Shown one piece after another: positions 38,118 to 47,248 of a stretch of 64,000 nucleotides of DNA. Location of the stretch: NCBI RefSeq assembly GCF_900178525.1, contig NZ_FXDJ01000009.1, positions 1,539,001 through 1,603,000 on the forward strand, written 5' to 3'. Below the pieces are notes generated by a model. It was not told where the DNA came from, made no database searches, and was given only the letters and a program-made list of their open reading frames with translations. The position numbers and the translations under genes are program-made. Position 1 is the first letter of the stretch; each line of letters opens with the position of its first letter. The stretch comes from Massilibacteroides vaginae (GTDB lineage Bacteria > Bacteroidota > Bacteroidia > Bacteroidales > Tannerellaceae).

Positions 38118-41108
38118 TTATTTTCCAATAATTTCAATTGCGCTTTTTCCGCTTCCTTGGCGGTTGACTTTAATTTGAACGGGGATGCGTTCGGTCATTT
38201 CCTGGACGTGGGATATTACGCCTATTTTTCGGCCTTGTGTGCGAAGGTTTTCGAGGGCGTCCATAGCTATGCGCAGCGTTTCGGAGTCTAATGAGCCGAA
38301 GCCTTCGTCGATGAAGAGACTTTCTACTTTCATGCGATTTGACGATAGGGAAGAGAGTCCGAGTGCTAAGGCTAAGGATACGAGGAACGATTCCCCTCCG
38401 GAAAGACTGTGTACGGTACGGATCTGGTCGCACATTTCCCGGTCGATGACTTGTAATGCAAGTGTTTCGGGAACGCGTTCGAGGCGGTAGCGGTTTGTTA
38501 GTGATTGCAACTGCACGTTGGCATAGTTCAGAAGTAAGTCTAAGGTGTATGATTGCGCGATTCTGCGGAACTTACCTCCGTCTGCCGATCCGGCCAGTTC
38601 GTTTAGTTTAGCCCATTGTTCGCTGGTCTGTTGTTTTTGCTCCGCTTCTTCTTTTAGTCCGGCTACTTGCTTTTTGTTGGCCTCTTGTGTTTGCAGGCGG
38701 AAATCGATGCCGGACTTAAGTTCTAACGCTTTCGACCAGCGTTCTTCCGGAAGTATACCCTCCGAAGTTTCGTGATACTTCTCTAACCATTCCGCTAAGG
38801 CTGTTCGCGCTGTTGTAAGCGTGGTGCTTAATGAAGTCAGGTCTTTGGCGATCTGCTCTTTCTGTCCGCGCGCCTGTTCGGCTATTCCGGCCTGTTCTGT
38901 CAGCGTACGTTGGAGTTGTTCTACTTCTTTCTTCTTTTGTTCGATTAGTTTATGCTGATCGGCTTCTACCGTGTCTGCCTCTTTTCCACCGAGAAGCAGG
39001 CTTCTTTTTTGTTTTAAATCCTGAAAAACAGTATGCTGCTTATGGTATTCTTCTTTTACGATCGTTAGTTCGTGCTGTAATGTAATGGCAAAGTCGTTGT
39101 ATGACTTTTGTTCGGATTTCAATCCGCTCAACAGTTGCTCCAATTCTTGCGTTCTCTTTTCTTTTGATTGCCATTCAGCGGCAAAGGTGGTCAATCTCTG
39201 ACGAAAACTGATTGGGTTTTCTTGCCATTTTTCTTGCCAGAAATCATTTCCAAAGAGGTCATTAGTGGCAGATAACACTCGCTCTAATTCGATCAGTTGA
39301 TCCTTTTTTCCTTCCTGAATCTGTTGGATACGGCTATGGAGCAGCTTGATCGTGTTGTTCTGTTCATCACGGGATTTTTCGGCATCTGTTAGTGCTTTAT
39401 TTGCCGTAACTATCTGTTCCCGTAGCTTGTCTACTTGTTTACGCTTATCAACCGTCTCTTTCAACAGCTTGTCTAAAGCGTTTGTTTGCTGCGTTAACTT
39501 GATGATTTCGGTCTGGATCTGCTGCATTCTCTCATGTACCTCTTTCGAAGCATAAGGGTGCTCGGTGCTTCCGCAAACGGGGCAAGGGGTGTTTTCGGTA
39601 AGTTTTGTCCGCAATTCTTTGGCGGAACTACCGGCCGAACTGAACATAAGCTGTTCCTGAAGGAATTGCTCACGTTGTGTCAGGATCGTGTTTTTTTGTT
39701 GCTCAATGCCGGTGGTATCCACCTTGCTTAACGCCTCTTCAGTTTGACCGCATTGCGCAGATAACGTTTTCAGTTCTTCTTCTTTTTGAACGAATAGCTG
39801 ATTGGCTATTGCTGTTTGTTTGGTTCGTTTTTCTACCTCTTCCAACAAGTTTGTTTCTTCCTGTCTGACTTTTTCCAACGTAGAACGTGTTCGTTCTGCG
39901 GCATCCAAGTGGAGGAGGAGAGAAGGCAATTGCCGGGCTGTTTTTTCTTTGTCTTTATAGTTGACGAACCACTTTTCTATAGCGGCTTTTTCCGCTTCAC
40001 TTGTTTGCAGTGAAGCGGCAATGTTTGCAGTTCGCTTAAGCGTTTCCTTGTTTTTTGTTTCTGCTTCGGTCAGGCGCTTTCTGTTGTCAGCCAATAATCG
40101 TTCAGCGTTAATCAGTTCCGTGTCTAATTTTCGGGCATCACGAAGCTGCGGTTGCAAATCCTTTAACGCTTGCTCTAAGGCAACCGATTCTTTTGCTTTG
40201 GTTTCCAAAGCCATTTCTGCCTGACCTCTGAGCTGCAACGATCGGATTAATTTTTCTTCGGCTTCCTTTTGTTCGCTTTCTTTCTTACGAAGTAATGAGG
40301 TTGTTGTGTTTACAGCTTCATTCAGCGTGTTCCAATCTTTCTTTGCCTGTTCCAGCTCTTTAAGTAGCATTTCTGTTTCCTTACGTTGCTGCTTCAGGAA
40401 TTTTTCTTCTTCTTTCGGGAGAAGTTCTATTCTTGAAATTTGCGTTTGTATTAGTTCAAAAGCCGCACGCGCTTCGGCGTTCTTTTCATAGATCCGTTTG
40501 GATATTTGCGAATATAATTCCGTTCCCGTCAGTTTTTCGAGCAGGGCGGCCTTTTCGCCTTGTTCTGCTTTAAGAAAGGTGGAGAAGTCGTTTTGCGCCA
40601 ATAAAACCGAACGGGTAAATTGTTCGAATGTAAGGCCAATCAGCTCTACGATTCGTTGTTGAAGGTCGGAGCGCGTACCTTGTTCCTCGCGCTCTTTATC
40701 TATGTTGAAGAGGGTAAGGCGCGGATTTTGCAAACGCCCGCTTTCTTTTTCACGGGCACGACTTACCGACCAACGCGCACGGTAACGATGTCCGTTCAGG
40801 GCGATAAAGTCTGTTTCCGCATAGCCCGTTGCCGTTCCTCTTCTGAGCAGGAACCTCGGGTCACTTTGTACCAACGCATCTTCGCTGATATCTTTTAAAC
40901 GTACATTCAGTTCCTTGGCCTGATCGGTTCGGGGGGTACGGGCAAATAAAGCCAGACACATGGTGTCGAGTAAAGACGACTTTCCTGCTCCGGTAGGTCC
41001 CGAAATTGCGAAAATATTGGCGGAGGCCAAAGGATCGGACGTAAAATCGACTTCAAATTCCCCTTCTAACGACGCGATATTTTTTCCTCTGATAGCGACT
41101 ATTTTCAT
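38118..41108 (-). CDS. sbcC: exonuclease subunit SbcC (Rad50-like ATPase)
   Basis: The 996-residue SMC-like protein has the Walker A motif GPTGAGKSSLLDTM near residue 38 and long Glu/Lys/Gln-rich coiled coils. A zinc-hook CPVCGSTEHPY lies near the middle, with the signature LSGGESFLVSLALALG and Walker B LFIDEGFGSLDSETL at the end. SbcCD cleaves hairpins and protein-blocked DNA ends. The start overlaps the sbcD stop by 4 nt. Confidence 0.95.
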   Translation of the reverse strand: MKIVAIRGKNIASLEGEFEVDFTSDPLASANIFAISGPTGAGKSSLLDTMCLALFARTPRTDQAKELNVRLKDISEDALVQSDPRFLLRRGTATGYAETDFIALNGHRYRARWSVSRAREKESGRLQNPRLTLFNIDKEREEQGTRSDLQQRIVELIGLTFEQFTRSVLLAQNDFSTFLKAEQGEKAALLEKLTGTELYSQISKRIYEKNAEARAAFELIQTQISRIELLPKEEEKFLKQQRKETEMLLKELEQAKKDWNTLNEAVNTTTSLLRKKESEQKEAEEKLIRSLQLRGQAEMALETKAKESVALEQALKDLQPQLRDARKLDTELINAERLLADNRKRLTEAETKNKETLKRTANIAASLQTSEAEKAAIEKWFVNYKDKEKTARQLPSLLLHLDAAERTRSTLEKVRQEETNLLEEVEKRTKQTAIANQLFVQKEEELKTLSAQCGQTEEALSKVDTTGIEQQKNTILTQREQFLQEQLMFSSAGSSAKELRTKLTENTPCPVCGSTEHPYASKEVHERMQQIQTEIIKLTQQTNALDKLLKETVDKRKQVDKLREQIVTANKALTDAEKSRDEQNNTIKLLHSRIQQIQEGKKDQLIELERVLSATNDLFGNDFWQEKWQENPISFRQRLTTFAAEWQSKEKRTQELEQLLSGLKSEQKSYNDFAITLQHELTIVKEEYHKQHTVFQDLKQKRSLLLGGKEADTVEADQHKLIEQKKKEVEQLQRTLTEQAGIAEQARGQKEQIAKDLTSLSTTLTTARTALAEWLEKYHETSEGILPEERWSKALELKSGIDFRLQTQEANKKQVAGLKEEAEQKQQTSEQWAKLNELAGSADGGKFRRIAQSYTLDLLLNYANVQLQSLTNRYRLERVPETLALQVIDREMCDQIRTVHSLSGGESFLVSLALALGLSSLSSNRMKVESLFIDEGFGSLDSETLRIAMDALENLRTQGRKIGVISHVQEMTERIPVQIKVNRQGSGKSAIEIIGK

Positions 41109-42349
41109 TGCTGCACCTCCCGTACTACATTATTAAATAAATCTTTTATTTCTTCCGGTAATTCATTTCCAAACTTTGCGGTGAACGCATGCTCCAGCAT
41201 GGTTACCGGCGAAATATTTTGTAGGTCACTGAATGTAAGTGGCGAGAAAGTATCATTCACCTCGTTTTTGGGATAAGAAGTAACAATGGAGGTAAGTCGT
41301 ACGGCTTTGTTCTTAATTGCTTCCTCTACCCGGTGGCGAAATCCCGGATCGGGGGCTGTAAGTAGTACCCTTACTTCCAGATACGGACAGGATTGTACGT
41401 TATCGTCTGTTTTATCCGGAAGAGTCGATAAGGAGGAAAGAACCTCCTCCGGAGTTTGCGGTGTTGTGGGTATTCGCAATAACTCCACACACGTGGGGAT
41501 TGAAACAGGACAAATGCTAACCGCTTTCCCCTTTTCTATTTGAATGGAAACAACCTGGTGGTTGTATTTTGTTTCGGAAAAAGACATGGGCAAAGGACTA
41601 CCGGAATAGCGAACGCTATCTCGTGCTCCGACACGTTGTGCTTTGTGAATATGCCCCAACGCTGTATAAGCTAAGCTTTCGTCGAAAGTTTCCGGCGGGA
41701 TAGATTCCAAACCTCCTATAATAATCCGTTCGCTCCGGTCGTTTTCAGACAATTCCGCGCTGCCTGCGTATAAATGCCCCATGGCTATGAGTGCATGTTC
41801 CGGCATCAGTTGCTGTTTCGCATAATTGGTAAGTTTTTGATACAAACGTTGCACACCTGCCATAAAGCTGTTCTCCTCTGCTTCTTCGGCCGGAGGATAA
41901 TCTCCCTGTCTAAGATACGGCACACAAAGGCAGAGCGCTTCTTGTTTCCCTTCCCTATTATATAGCGGACACAGCAAAGAATCATAATCGATCTCGCCCG
42001 TTTTTGTCCGTTTTACCATACCCACAATCGTTGTGTTCAACTCTTCCAGCAAAGGCAACGGTGCCTCTAACCGGGCTGCCGAATCGTGATTGCCGCCGAT
42101 GATTACAATCTGCAGGTGCGGGCATCCGGCTTTTGCCTCCCTCAGAAACCGATAGAAACGATGTTGGGCGAAAGCGGAAGGATTAGCTACGTCAAAAATA
42201 TCTCCCGCAATCAGCAGGATATCAGTTTGTTGCTCTTTAAGCGTGTTGGCCAGCCAGATGAGAAAGGCGTCGTGTTCTGCTTCCCGGTCGTAACCGAAAA
42301 AAGTTTGTCCTAAATGCCAATCAGCTGTATGTATTATTTTGAGGGACAT
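41105..42349 (-). CDS. sbcD: exonuclease subunit SbcD (Mre11-like nuclease)
   Basis: The nuclease subunit of SbcCD, 414 residues from the ATG at 42349 (MSLKIIHTADWHLGQ). The frame is open 29 codons further up, but that extension lacks family similarity and covers the -7 box at 42372-42379. Metal-binding motifs are HTADWHLG, GDIFDVANPS, GGNHDSAARLEAP, and later ALGHIHKAQRV. It is the first gene of the pair. Confidence 0.95.
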   Translation of the reverse strand: MSLKIIHTADWHLGQTFFGYDREAEHDAFLIWLANTLKEQQTDILLIAGDIFDVANPSAFAQHRFYRFLREAKAGCPHLQIVIIGGNHDSAARLEAPLPLLEELNTTIVGMVKRTKTGEIDYDSLLCPLYNREGKQEALCLCVPYLRQGDYPPAEEAEENSFMAGVQRLYQKLTNYAKQQLMPEHALIAMGHLYAGSAELSENDRSERIIIGGLESIPPETFDESLAYTALGHIHKAQRVGARDSVRYSGSPLPMSFSETKYNHQVVSIQIEKGKAVSICPVSIPTCVELLRIPTTPQTPEEVLSSLSTLPDKTDDNVQSCPYLEVRVLLTAPDPGFRHRVEEAIKNKAVRLTSIVTSYPKNEVNDTFSPLTFSDLQNISPVTMLEHAFTAKFGNELPEEIKDLFNNVVREVQQ

Positions 42350-42371
42350 ATTGTCTTGATCAGGTGAAATA

Positions 42372-42379
42372 CAAAAATA
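42372..42379 (-). promoter_or_regulatory. candidate -7 box for sbcDC
   Basis: On the minus strand the sequence is TATTTTTG, matching TAnnTTTG, about 22 nt before the preferred sbcD start. It supports the shorter start. The -33 element is not clear. Confidence 0.4.
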
Positions 42380-42482
42380 GGAAGATTCATTGGAACTATA
42401 GGAATTTCCGGTTGACGAATATGTAGCTTCAAGCAAATTAACAATTCAAATTTTACGCTGAAATGGAGGTTGTTTTTTACCA

Positions 42483-42563
42483 TACTATATGTTTGAAAAT
42501 ATATCCTTTATTTTTCTGAAGATATCCTTTATTTTTTCAAAAATAACCTTTATGTTTTTCGGC
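42483..42563. repeat. 21-bp tandem repeat locus A (three units)
   Basis: Three 21-bp units begin at 42501, 42522 and 42543. The first two start ATATCCTTTATTTTT and the last ATAACCTTTATGTTTTT; a leader TACTATATGTTT precedes them. The same leader, order and final variant recur at 53784-53865, so this is one dispersed repeat family. Confidence 0.85.
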
Positions 42564-42596
42564 ACACACAATGTGTTGATTATCAGTGATGTATAG
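42489..42596 (+). CDS. possible heptad-repeat micropeptide A
   Basis: An ATG at the start of repeat locus A opens a 35-residue frame whose first part reads MFENISFIFLKISFIFSKIT, made of seven-residue units (K/N)ISFIF(L/S), then KITFMF. The 21-bp period keeps the frame. There is a matching ORF at 53791. Hydrophobic and beta-prone; it may be a real small protein or a by-product of a repeat. It sits between the sbcD promoter and the metallophosphoesterase gene. Confidence 0.3.
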   Translation: MFENISFIFLKISFIFSKITFMFFGTHNVLIISDV

Positions 42597-42661
42597 GGCC
42601 GTCAAAAAACGAGAAGAAAAGTGCCGATTTTAACTTAAAAAAGGTGTAAAATTATTGTTGC

Positions 42662-42714
42662 CAACCGAATTTCCCGGTTGATCCCTGTTATTCATGATAA
42701 AGATTATATCTTTG
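42662..42714 (+). promoter_or_regulatory. candidate promoter region of the metallophosphoesterase gene
   Basis: TATCTTTG (42707-42714) matches the -7 consensus about 42 nt before the ATG. A dyad CAACCG-aatttcc-CGGTTG (42662-42680) lies where the -33 region and upstream site would be and could bind a regulator. No good TTG is at the usual spacing. Confidence 0.4.
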
Positions 42715-42755
42715 TGCCATATTAAAACTATATTGTTCCGTTTCGAAACTATCAG

Positions 42756-44189
42756 ATGAAAGCAGCAGGAAACCAAAAACTACAATTAAAAGCCGCCAAG
42801 AGCAAGGTAGGCTGTTTATCTTTATCTATAATTACATTTGTTGTTTTATTGTTGGCGTTTTGTGTACTTCTTTTTTTTCGATATAACACCTGGTTTGGGA
42901 ATATTGAAGAAGCACCATATACTACACCTCCGTTTATTGACCGGATAACGCTTACTCCGGGTGAAAACTTTATGAGTGAACGAACCGTCAGCTGGCGTTT
43001 TGATACCATACCACATGAATCACGTGTAGAGTATTTTCGTGTTGACACGTTAAACACGGATACTCTTTTGCTCAATAGTGCTGTTATCCATGAAAAAATA
43101 AAGAGTCGTGCCGGTGATGCTTATTATTATCATGCCCGTTTGCCTAAACTGGAAGAAGGAGCAGCGTACAAATACCGGATCGTATCGGATAAAGAAACGA
43201 CGAAGTGGATAGATTTTAAAATGCCCTCGTCTCCGGATACATTGCGCTTTATCTATATGGGAGATGTTCAGGATAAACAAGGGTTTGTAAGCGACTCGCT
43301 GTTTGATCTGTTGCGGAAGAAAGAAGTAAATTATGATTTTATTGCATTTGGAGGAGATCAGATTGAACGACCGATGGATAGCTACTGGACTATATGGTAC
43401 GAATCTCTCCGGGAATGGGCAGGGCAGGTGCCTTTTGTTACGGTTCCCGGCAATCATGAGTATTTAAAAGGTATTACCTACCGTTTGGATTCCCGTTGGA
43501 TTGCGCAGCACAACTATCCGGAAAACGGTCCCGAAGGTTTCAAGGGAAAATCTTATTACATAGACTTCCCACTTATGCGTATGATTATTTTGGACAGCAA
43601 TACAATTCATTGGCCGCATGCCATATTGAAACACTATAATTGGTTGGAGAAAACACTGAAAGATGCCCGTCAACCTTGGGTAGTCGTGATGTTTCATCAT
43701 GGTGTTTATACGGTGCGCGACGGAAGGATGCACCCTTTTATGCGTTATCTTTTTCTCCCATTATTGGAGAAATATAAAACAGATCTGGTATTGCAGGGGC
43801 ATGATCATGCCTATTCGCGAATTACTACTAAAATAAGCGGAGATACAATTACGCCGGTTTACGTGATCAGTAATGCGTCTCCCAAATTTTATCGGAATGG
43901 ATTTAACCCCATACATGATCGACTGGGTTCGGGCATCTCGCTGTATCAAAAAATTCAGCTGACACAAGATGAGTTAACCTATAAATCGCTCTTCTTTGAC
44001 GGAGAAGTTTACGACGATTTAATGATTAAACGAACGCGCGAAGGCGAGAAAAAAATAATAGATAACGCGCGTAACCAGGCTGAGGTGTTTAATTTTGACG
44101 GCTTTGGAGATAACCCAAAAGGGATAAAGAAAAAAGACGCGTATCTGCAGGCAGTGAAGGAGCGAAAGGCTAATCGTCCGGAAAATTAA
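42756..44189 (+). CDS. membrane-anchored metallophosphoesterase (purple acid phosphatase-like)
   Basis: The 477-residue protein has one N-terminal transmembrane segment (ITFVVLLLAFCVLLFF) and a fibronectin-like N-terminal domain (TPGENFMSERTVSWRFDT). The calcineurin-type core shows YMGDVQDKQG, FGGDQIERP, VPGNHEYLKG, MFHHGVYT and LQGHDHAYSR. It likely hydrolyses phosphoesters in the periplasm. It is followed by the sulfatase-like gene after 31 nt, so the two may work on the same envelope phosphates. Confidence 0.88.
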   Translation: MKAAGNQKLQLKAAKSKVGCLSLSIITFVVLLLAFCVLLFFRYNTWFGNIEEAPYTTPPFIDRITLTPGENFMSERTVSWRFDTIPHESRVEYFRVDTLNTDTLLLNSAVIHEKIKSRAGDAYYYHARLPKLEEGAAYKYRIVSDKETTKWIDFKMPSSPDTLRFIYMGDVQDKQGFVSDSLFDLLRKKEVNYDFIAFGGDQIERPMDSYWTIWYESLREWAGQVPFVTVPGNHEYLKGITYRLDSRWIAQHNYPENGPEGFKGKSYYIDFPLMRMIILDSNTIHWPHAILKHYNWLEKTLKDARQPWVVVMFHHGVYTVRDGRMHPFMRYLFLPLLEKYKTDLVLQGHDHAYSRITTKISGDTITPVYVISNASPKFYRNGFNPIHDRLGSGISLYQKIQLTQDELTYKSLFFDGEVYDDLMIKRTREGEKKIIDNARNQAEVFNFDGFGDNPKGIKKKDAYLQAVKERKANRPEN

Positions 44190-44220
44190 ACTACTTTTGC
44201 AGTCAGTTAAATAATTATTT

Positions 44221-46161
44221 ATGAGGAATAAGTATAGATGGACCTATAATACGGGTTTAGCCGCCCTTTTCAATTTGTTTTTATCGGTGATGAGTTTTAT
44301 GCTCTGCCGTTTGATTTTTGTTTTGGTTAACTATCGTTATTTTACCGATCTTACTATTGACCGGTTGTTGACGATGTTTAAAGGAGGATTGACCTTTGAT
44401 ATTTCGGCCGTTCTATACACCAATATTCTTTATATCGTTTTCATGCTGTTTCCTGTTCATTATAAAGAGAACAAACTATATCAGCTGTTTACAAAAGGAC
44501 TGTTCTTGTTTGTAAACACGGTCGCTATAGTGGTTAATCTGATGGATACAGTCTTCTTCCAGTATACCAACCGGCGTACCACTGCTTCTATATTTTCGGA
44601 ATTTCAGTCGGAAGGAAATATTTTAAGTATCATAGGGATAGAAGCCGCGCGGCATTGGTATTTAGTGATAGGGGCTATCGTGTTGATCTATCTGCTATAC
44701 CGGTGTTACAAAACTCCGGTTACAGCGATCCAAATCCCTAATAAATGGGCCTATTACCTTGTTCAGGTTTGTGTTTTATGTGTGTCGGGCTATCTGATTG
44801 TTTGCGGAATGCGCGGAGGAATCGGACAAAGTGTTCGCCCGATTACAATAAGCAATGCCAATAAATATGTAGAAGCACCTATAGAAACGGCGATTGTGTT
44901 AAACACGCCGTTTTCCCTATACCGAACTTTTGGAAAGAAACCGTTTAATGTTCCTGCCTATTGGGCGGACAGAGAGGCAATGGAAAACACGTATTCTCCA
45001 CTGCATCAACCCGGAAAGAATAAGGATTTTACGCCGTTAAATGTGGTTGTAATTATTCTGGAAGGGTTTGGAAAGGAGAATTCCGGCTTCTTAAATCCTC
45101 ATTTGGAGAACGGTCTCTATAAAGGATACACCCCGTTTCTTGATTCTTTGTTAAAGGAAGGACTTACCTATAAATACTCTTTTGCAAATGGGCGTAAAAG
45201 CATAGACGCGATGCCTTCTGTGTTGTCGAGTATCCCCATGTTTGTAGAGCCTTTTATCCTTACTCCGGCCTCGTTGAACGAACTGTCCGGAATTGCGGGC
45301 GAGCTAAAGAAAAAGGATTATTACACTGCTTTTTTTCATGGTGCGCCAAATGGATCCATGGGATTTGATTCTTATGCGAAGACTTCCGGTTTTGTCGATT
45401 ATTTCGGCATGGATGAATATGGAAACAGAAATGATGATGATGGCAATTGGGGTATTTGGGATGAGCCGTTTCTGCAATTCTTTGCTAAAAAACTGAATAC
45501 ATTCCGGCAACCGTTTATGAGTTCGGTCTTTACTTTATCTTCTCATCATCCATATATTCTTCCTCCGGGTTATGAGGGGAAATTTCCTAAAGGAAAAATT
45601 CCTATACATCAATGTATAGGTTATACCGATTATGCTTTGCAACGGTTTTTTGAAGCGATTTCAGGCGAAGAATGGTTTAAAAATACCCTTTTTGTTATTA
45701 CGGCGGATCATACCAATGCTAACGACCATGCGGAATATCAAACATCGCAAGGCCTTTTCTCAATACCGGTCTTGTTTTACAGGCCAAACGGCGAACTGAA
45801 AGGTTATGATCAGGAACGTATCGCTTCACAAAACGATATAATGCCAACCGTGTTGGAATACTTAGGTTATGACAACCCTTACATCGCTTTCGGAACGGAT
45901 TTGCTGCAAGTTGAACCGGAGGAGACATTTGCCGTAAATTACTTTAATGGAATTTATCAATTCTTTAAAGGAGATTATCTATTGCAGTTTGACGGAGAAT
46001 CAGCAGTGGCGCTCTATCGCTTCAAAACAGACATTATGCTGACCGATAATCTGTTGGCCGTTACGGATGAGGATACATTAGCACCTCTTTTGTCGCAGCT
46101 AAAATCAATTATCCAGCAATATATGGAGCGGATGACTGAAAACCGGATGATTGTAAAATAA
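44221..46161 (+). CDS. LtaS-type sulfatase family protein (phosphoglycerol transferase-like)
   Basis: The 646-residue protein has about five N-terminal transmembrane segments, then a periplasmic alkaline-phosphatase-superfamily domain. Metal and nucleophile regions are ILEGFGKENSG, FANGRKSIDAMPSVLSSIP, FFHGAPNGSMGFDSYA and FVITADHTNANDHAEY. Family members transfer phosphoglycerol or phosphoethanolamine to envelope glycans or lipids. It follows the phosphatase gene and ends one nucleotide from the convergent dinB stop. Confidence 0.88.
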   Translation: MRNKYRWTYNTGLAALFNLFLSVMSFMLCRLIFVLVNYRYFTDLTIDRLLTMFKGGLTFDISAVLYTNILYIVFMLFPVHYKENKLYQLFTKGLFLFVNTVAIVVNLMDTVFFQYTNRRTTASIFSEFQSEGNILSIIGIEAARHWYLVIGAIVLIYLLYRCYKTPVTAIQIPNKWAYYLVQVCVLCVSGYLIVCGMRGGIGQSVRPITISNANKYVEAPIETAIVLNTPFSLYRTFGKKPFNVPAYWADREAMENTYSPLHQPGKNKDFTPLNVVVIILEGFGKENSGFLNPHLENGLYKGYTPFLDSLLKEGLTYKYSFANGRKSIDAMPSVLSSIPMFVEPFILTPASLNELSGIAGELKKKDYYTAFFHGAPNGSMGFDSYAKTSGFVDYFGMDEYGNRNDDDGNWGIWDEPFLQFFAKKLNTFRQPFMSSVFTLSSHHPYILPPGYEGKFPKGKIPIHQCIGYTDYALQRFFEAISGEEWFKNTLFVITADHTNANDHAEYQTSQGLFSIPVLFYRPNGELKGYDQERIASQNDIMPTVLEYLGYDNPYIAFGTDLLQVEPEETFAVNYFNGIYQFFKGDYLLQFDGESAVALYRFKTDIMLTDNLLAVTDEDTLAPLLSQLKSIIQQYMERMTENRMIVK

Positions 46162-46162
46162 G

Positions 46163-47233
46163 TTAGTATTTAAACGGTATTTTCAGCTGGATATATTTAC
46201 TATCCTCCGTAGTTGCGTTGCTGATTGTGAGTCCCAGTAATCTGACTTTCTTTTCATTCAGATCAATAAGTTGTAATAAGTCCTCCGAGATACCGATCAA
46301 CGTGTCTATCGTTTTGATTTGATAAGGAACCGTAGTGCTACGGGTGATTTGTTGAAAATCCGCGTACTTTATTTTAAGCGTGACGGTTTTGCCGTAAAAT
46401 TCACTTTCTAAAATACGTTCCCAGAGAGTCTCCCGTATTTCGTTAAGTTCTCTCCTAAGGCTGTGTATATCTCCAATATCCTCCAAGAAAGTATTTTCAG
46501 CCCCTAATGATTTGCGTATCCTCTCCGGTTCCACTTCGCGGTTATCTATACCTCTCGCGTATAGGTAATAACTCAGACCTGCTTTACCGAAGGCTGCTAC
46601 TAAATCTTCTTCTGAATGTTGTTTTAAATCAGCACCCGTATAGATACCCATTTCGTGCATTTTAGTTGCGGTAACTTTTCCTATTCCGAAAAAACGTTCA
46701 ATTCGAAGTTCTTCAACAAATTTTTCGGCATCCTCCGGTTTTATCGTGAACATGCCATTGGGCTTATTATAGTCTGACGCTATTTTAGCCAGAAACTTAT
46801 TAAATGAAATACCGGCAGAAGCGGTCAGGTTTGTTTCTTCCTTTATGCGTTGTCTGATTTCACGGGCAATCAGCGTGGCAGAAGGGATGTTTTTCTTGTT
46901 GATCGTTACATCTAAAAATGCCTCATCAAGAGATAGTGGTTCGACAAGGTCTGTGTAATCGGTAAACAGTTGATGGATTACGTCGGAGACTTCGTGGTAA
47001 ACATCAAATCGAGCGGGAACAAAAATCAGGTTGGGGCATTTTCGAAGAGCTACAACAGACGGCATGGCCGAACGCACCCCGAACTTTCGGGCTTCATAGC
47101 TTGCGGCAGCTACCACACCTCGCTGACCGGAATATCCAACCGCAACAGGTTTCCCTCTTAACGCCGGATTGTCTCTTTGCTCTATGGATGCATAAAAAGC
47201 ATCCATATCGATGTGTATTATCTTTCGTGTCAA
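46163..47233 (-). CDS. dinB: DNA polymerase IV
   Basis: This Y-family translesion polymerase of 356 residues has IDMDAFYASIEQRDNP, the steric gate and RGVVAAASYEARKFGVRSAM region, the catalytic SLDEAFLDVT, HhH-like FFGIGKVTATKMHEMGI and the little-finger domain. Length matches DinB. It is followed upstream (minus strand) by the AMP-binding gene with a 15-nt gap and may be cotranscribed with it. Confidence 0.96.
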   Translation of the reverse strand: MTRKIIHIDMDAFYASIEQRDNPALRGKPVAVGYSGQRGVVAAASYEARKFGVRSAMPSVVALRKCPNLIFVPARFDVYHEVSDVIHQLFTDYTDLVEPLSLDEAFLDVTINKKNIPSATLIAREIRQRIKEETNLTASAGISFNKFLAKIASDYNKPNGMFTIKPEDAEKFVEELRIERFFGIGKVTATKMHEMGIYTGADLKQHSEEDLVAAFGKAGLSYYLYARGIDNREVEPERIRKSLGAENTFLEDIGDIHSLRRELNEIRETLWERILESEFYGKTVTLKIKYADFQQITRSTTVPYQIKTIDTLIGISEDLLQLIDLNEKKVRLLGLTISNATTEDSKYIQLKIPFKY

Positions 47234-47248
47234 GGTTGTTTTGCCGTA

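Noticed and set aside
38185-40898. Many plus-strand open frames of 60-100 codons opposite sbcC
   Set aside because: They are antisense shadows of a long, well-supported coding region; none has a signal, domain or promoter.
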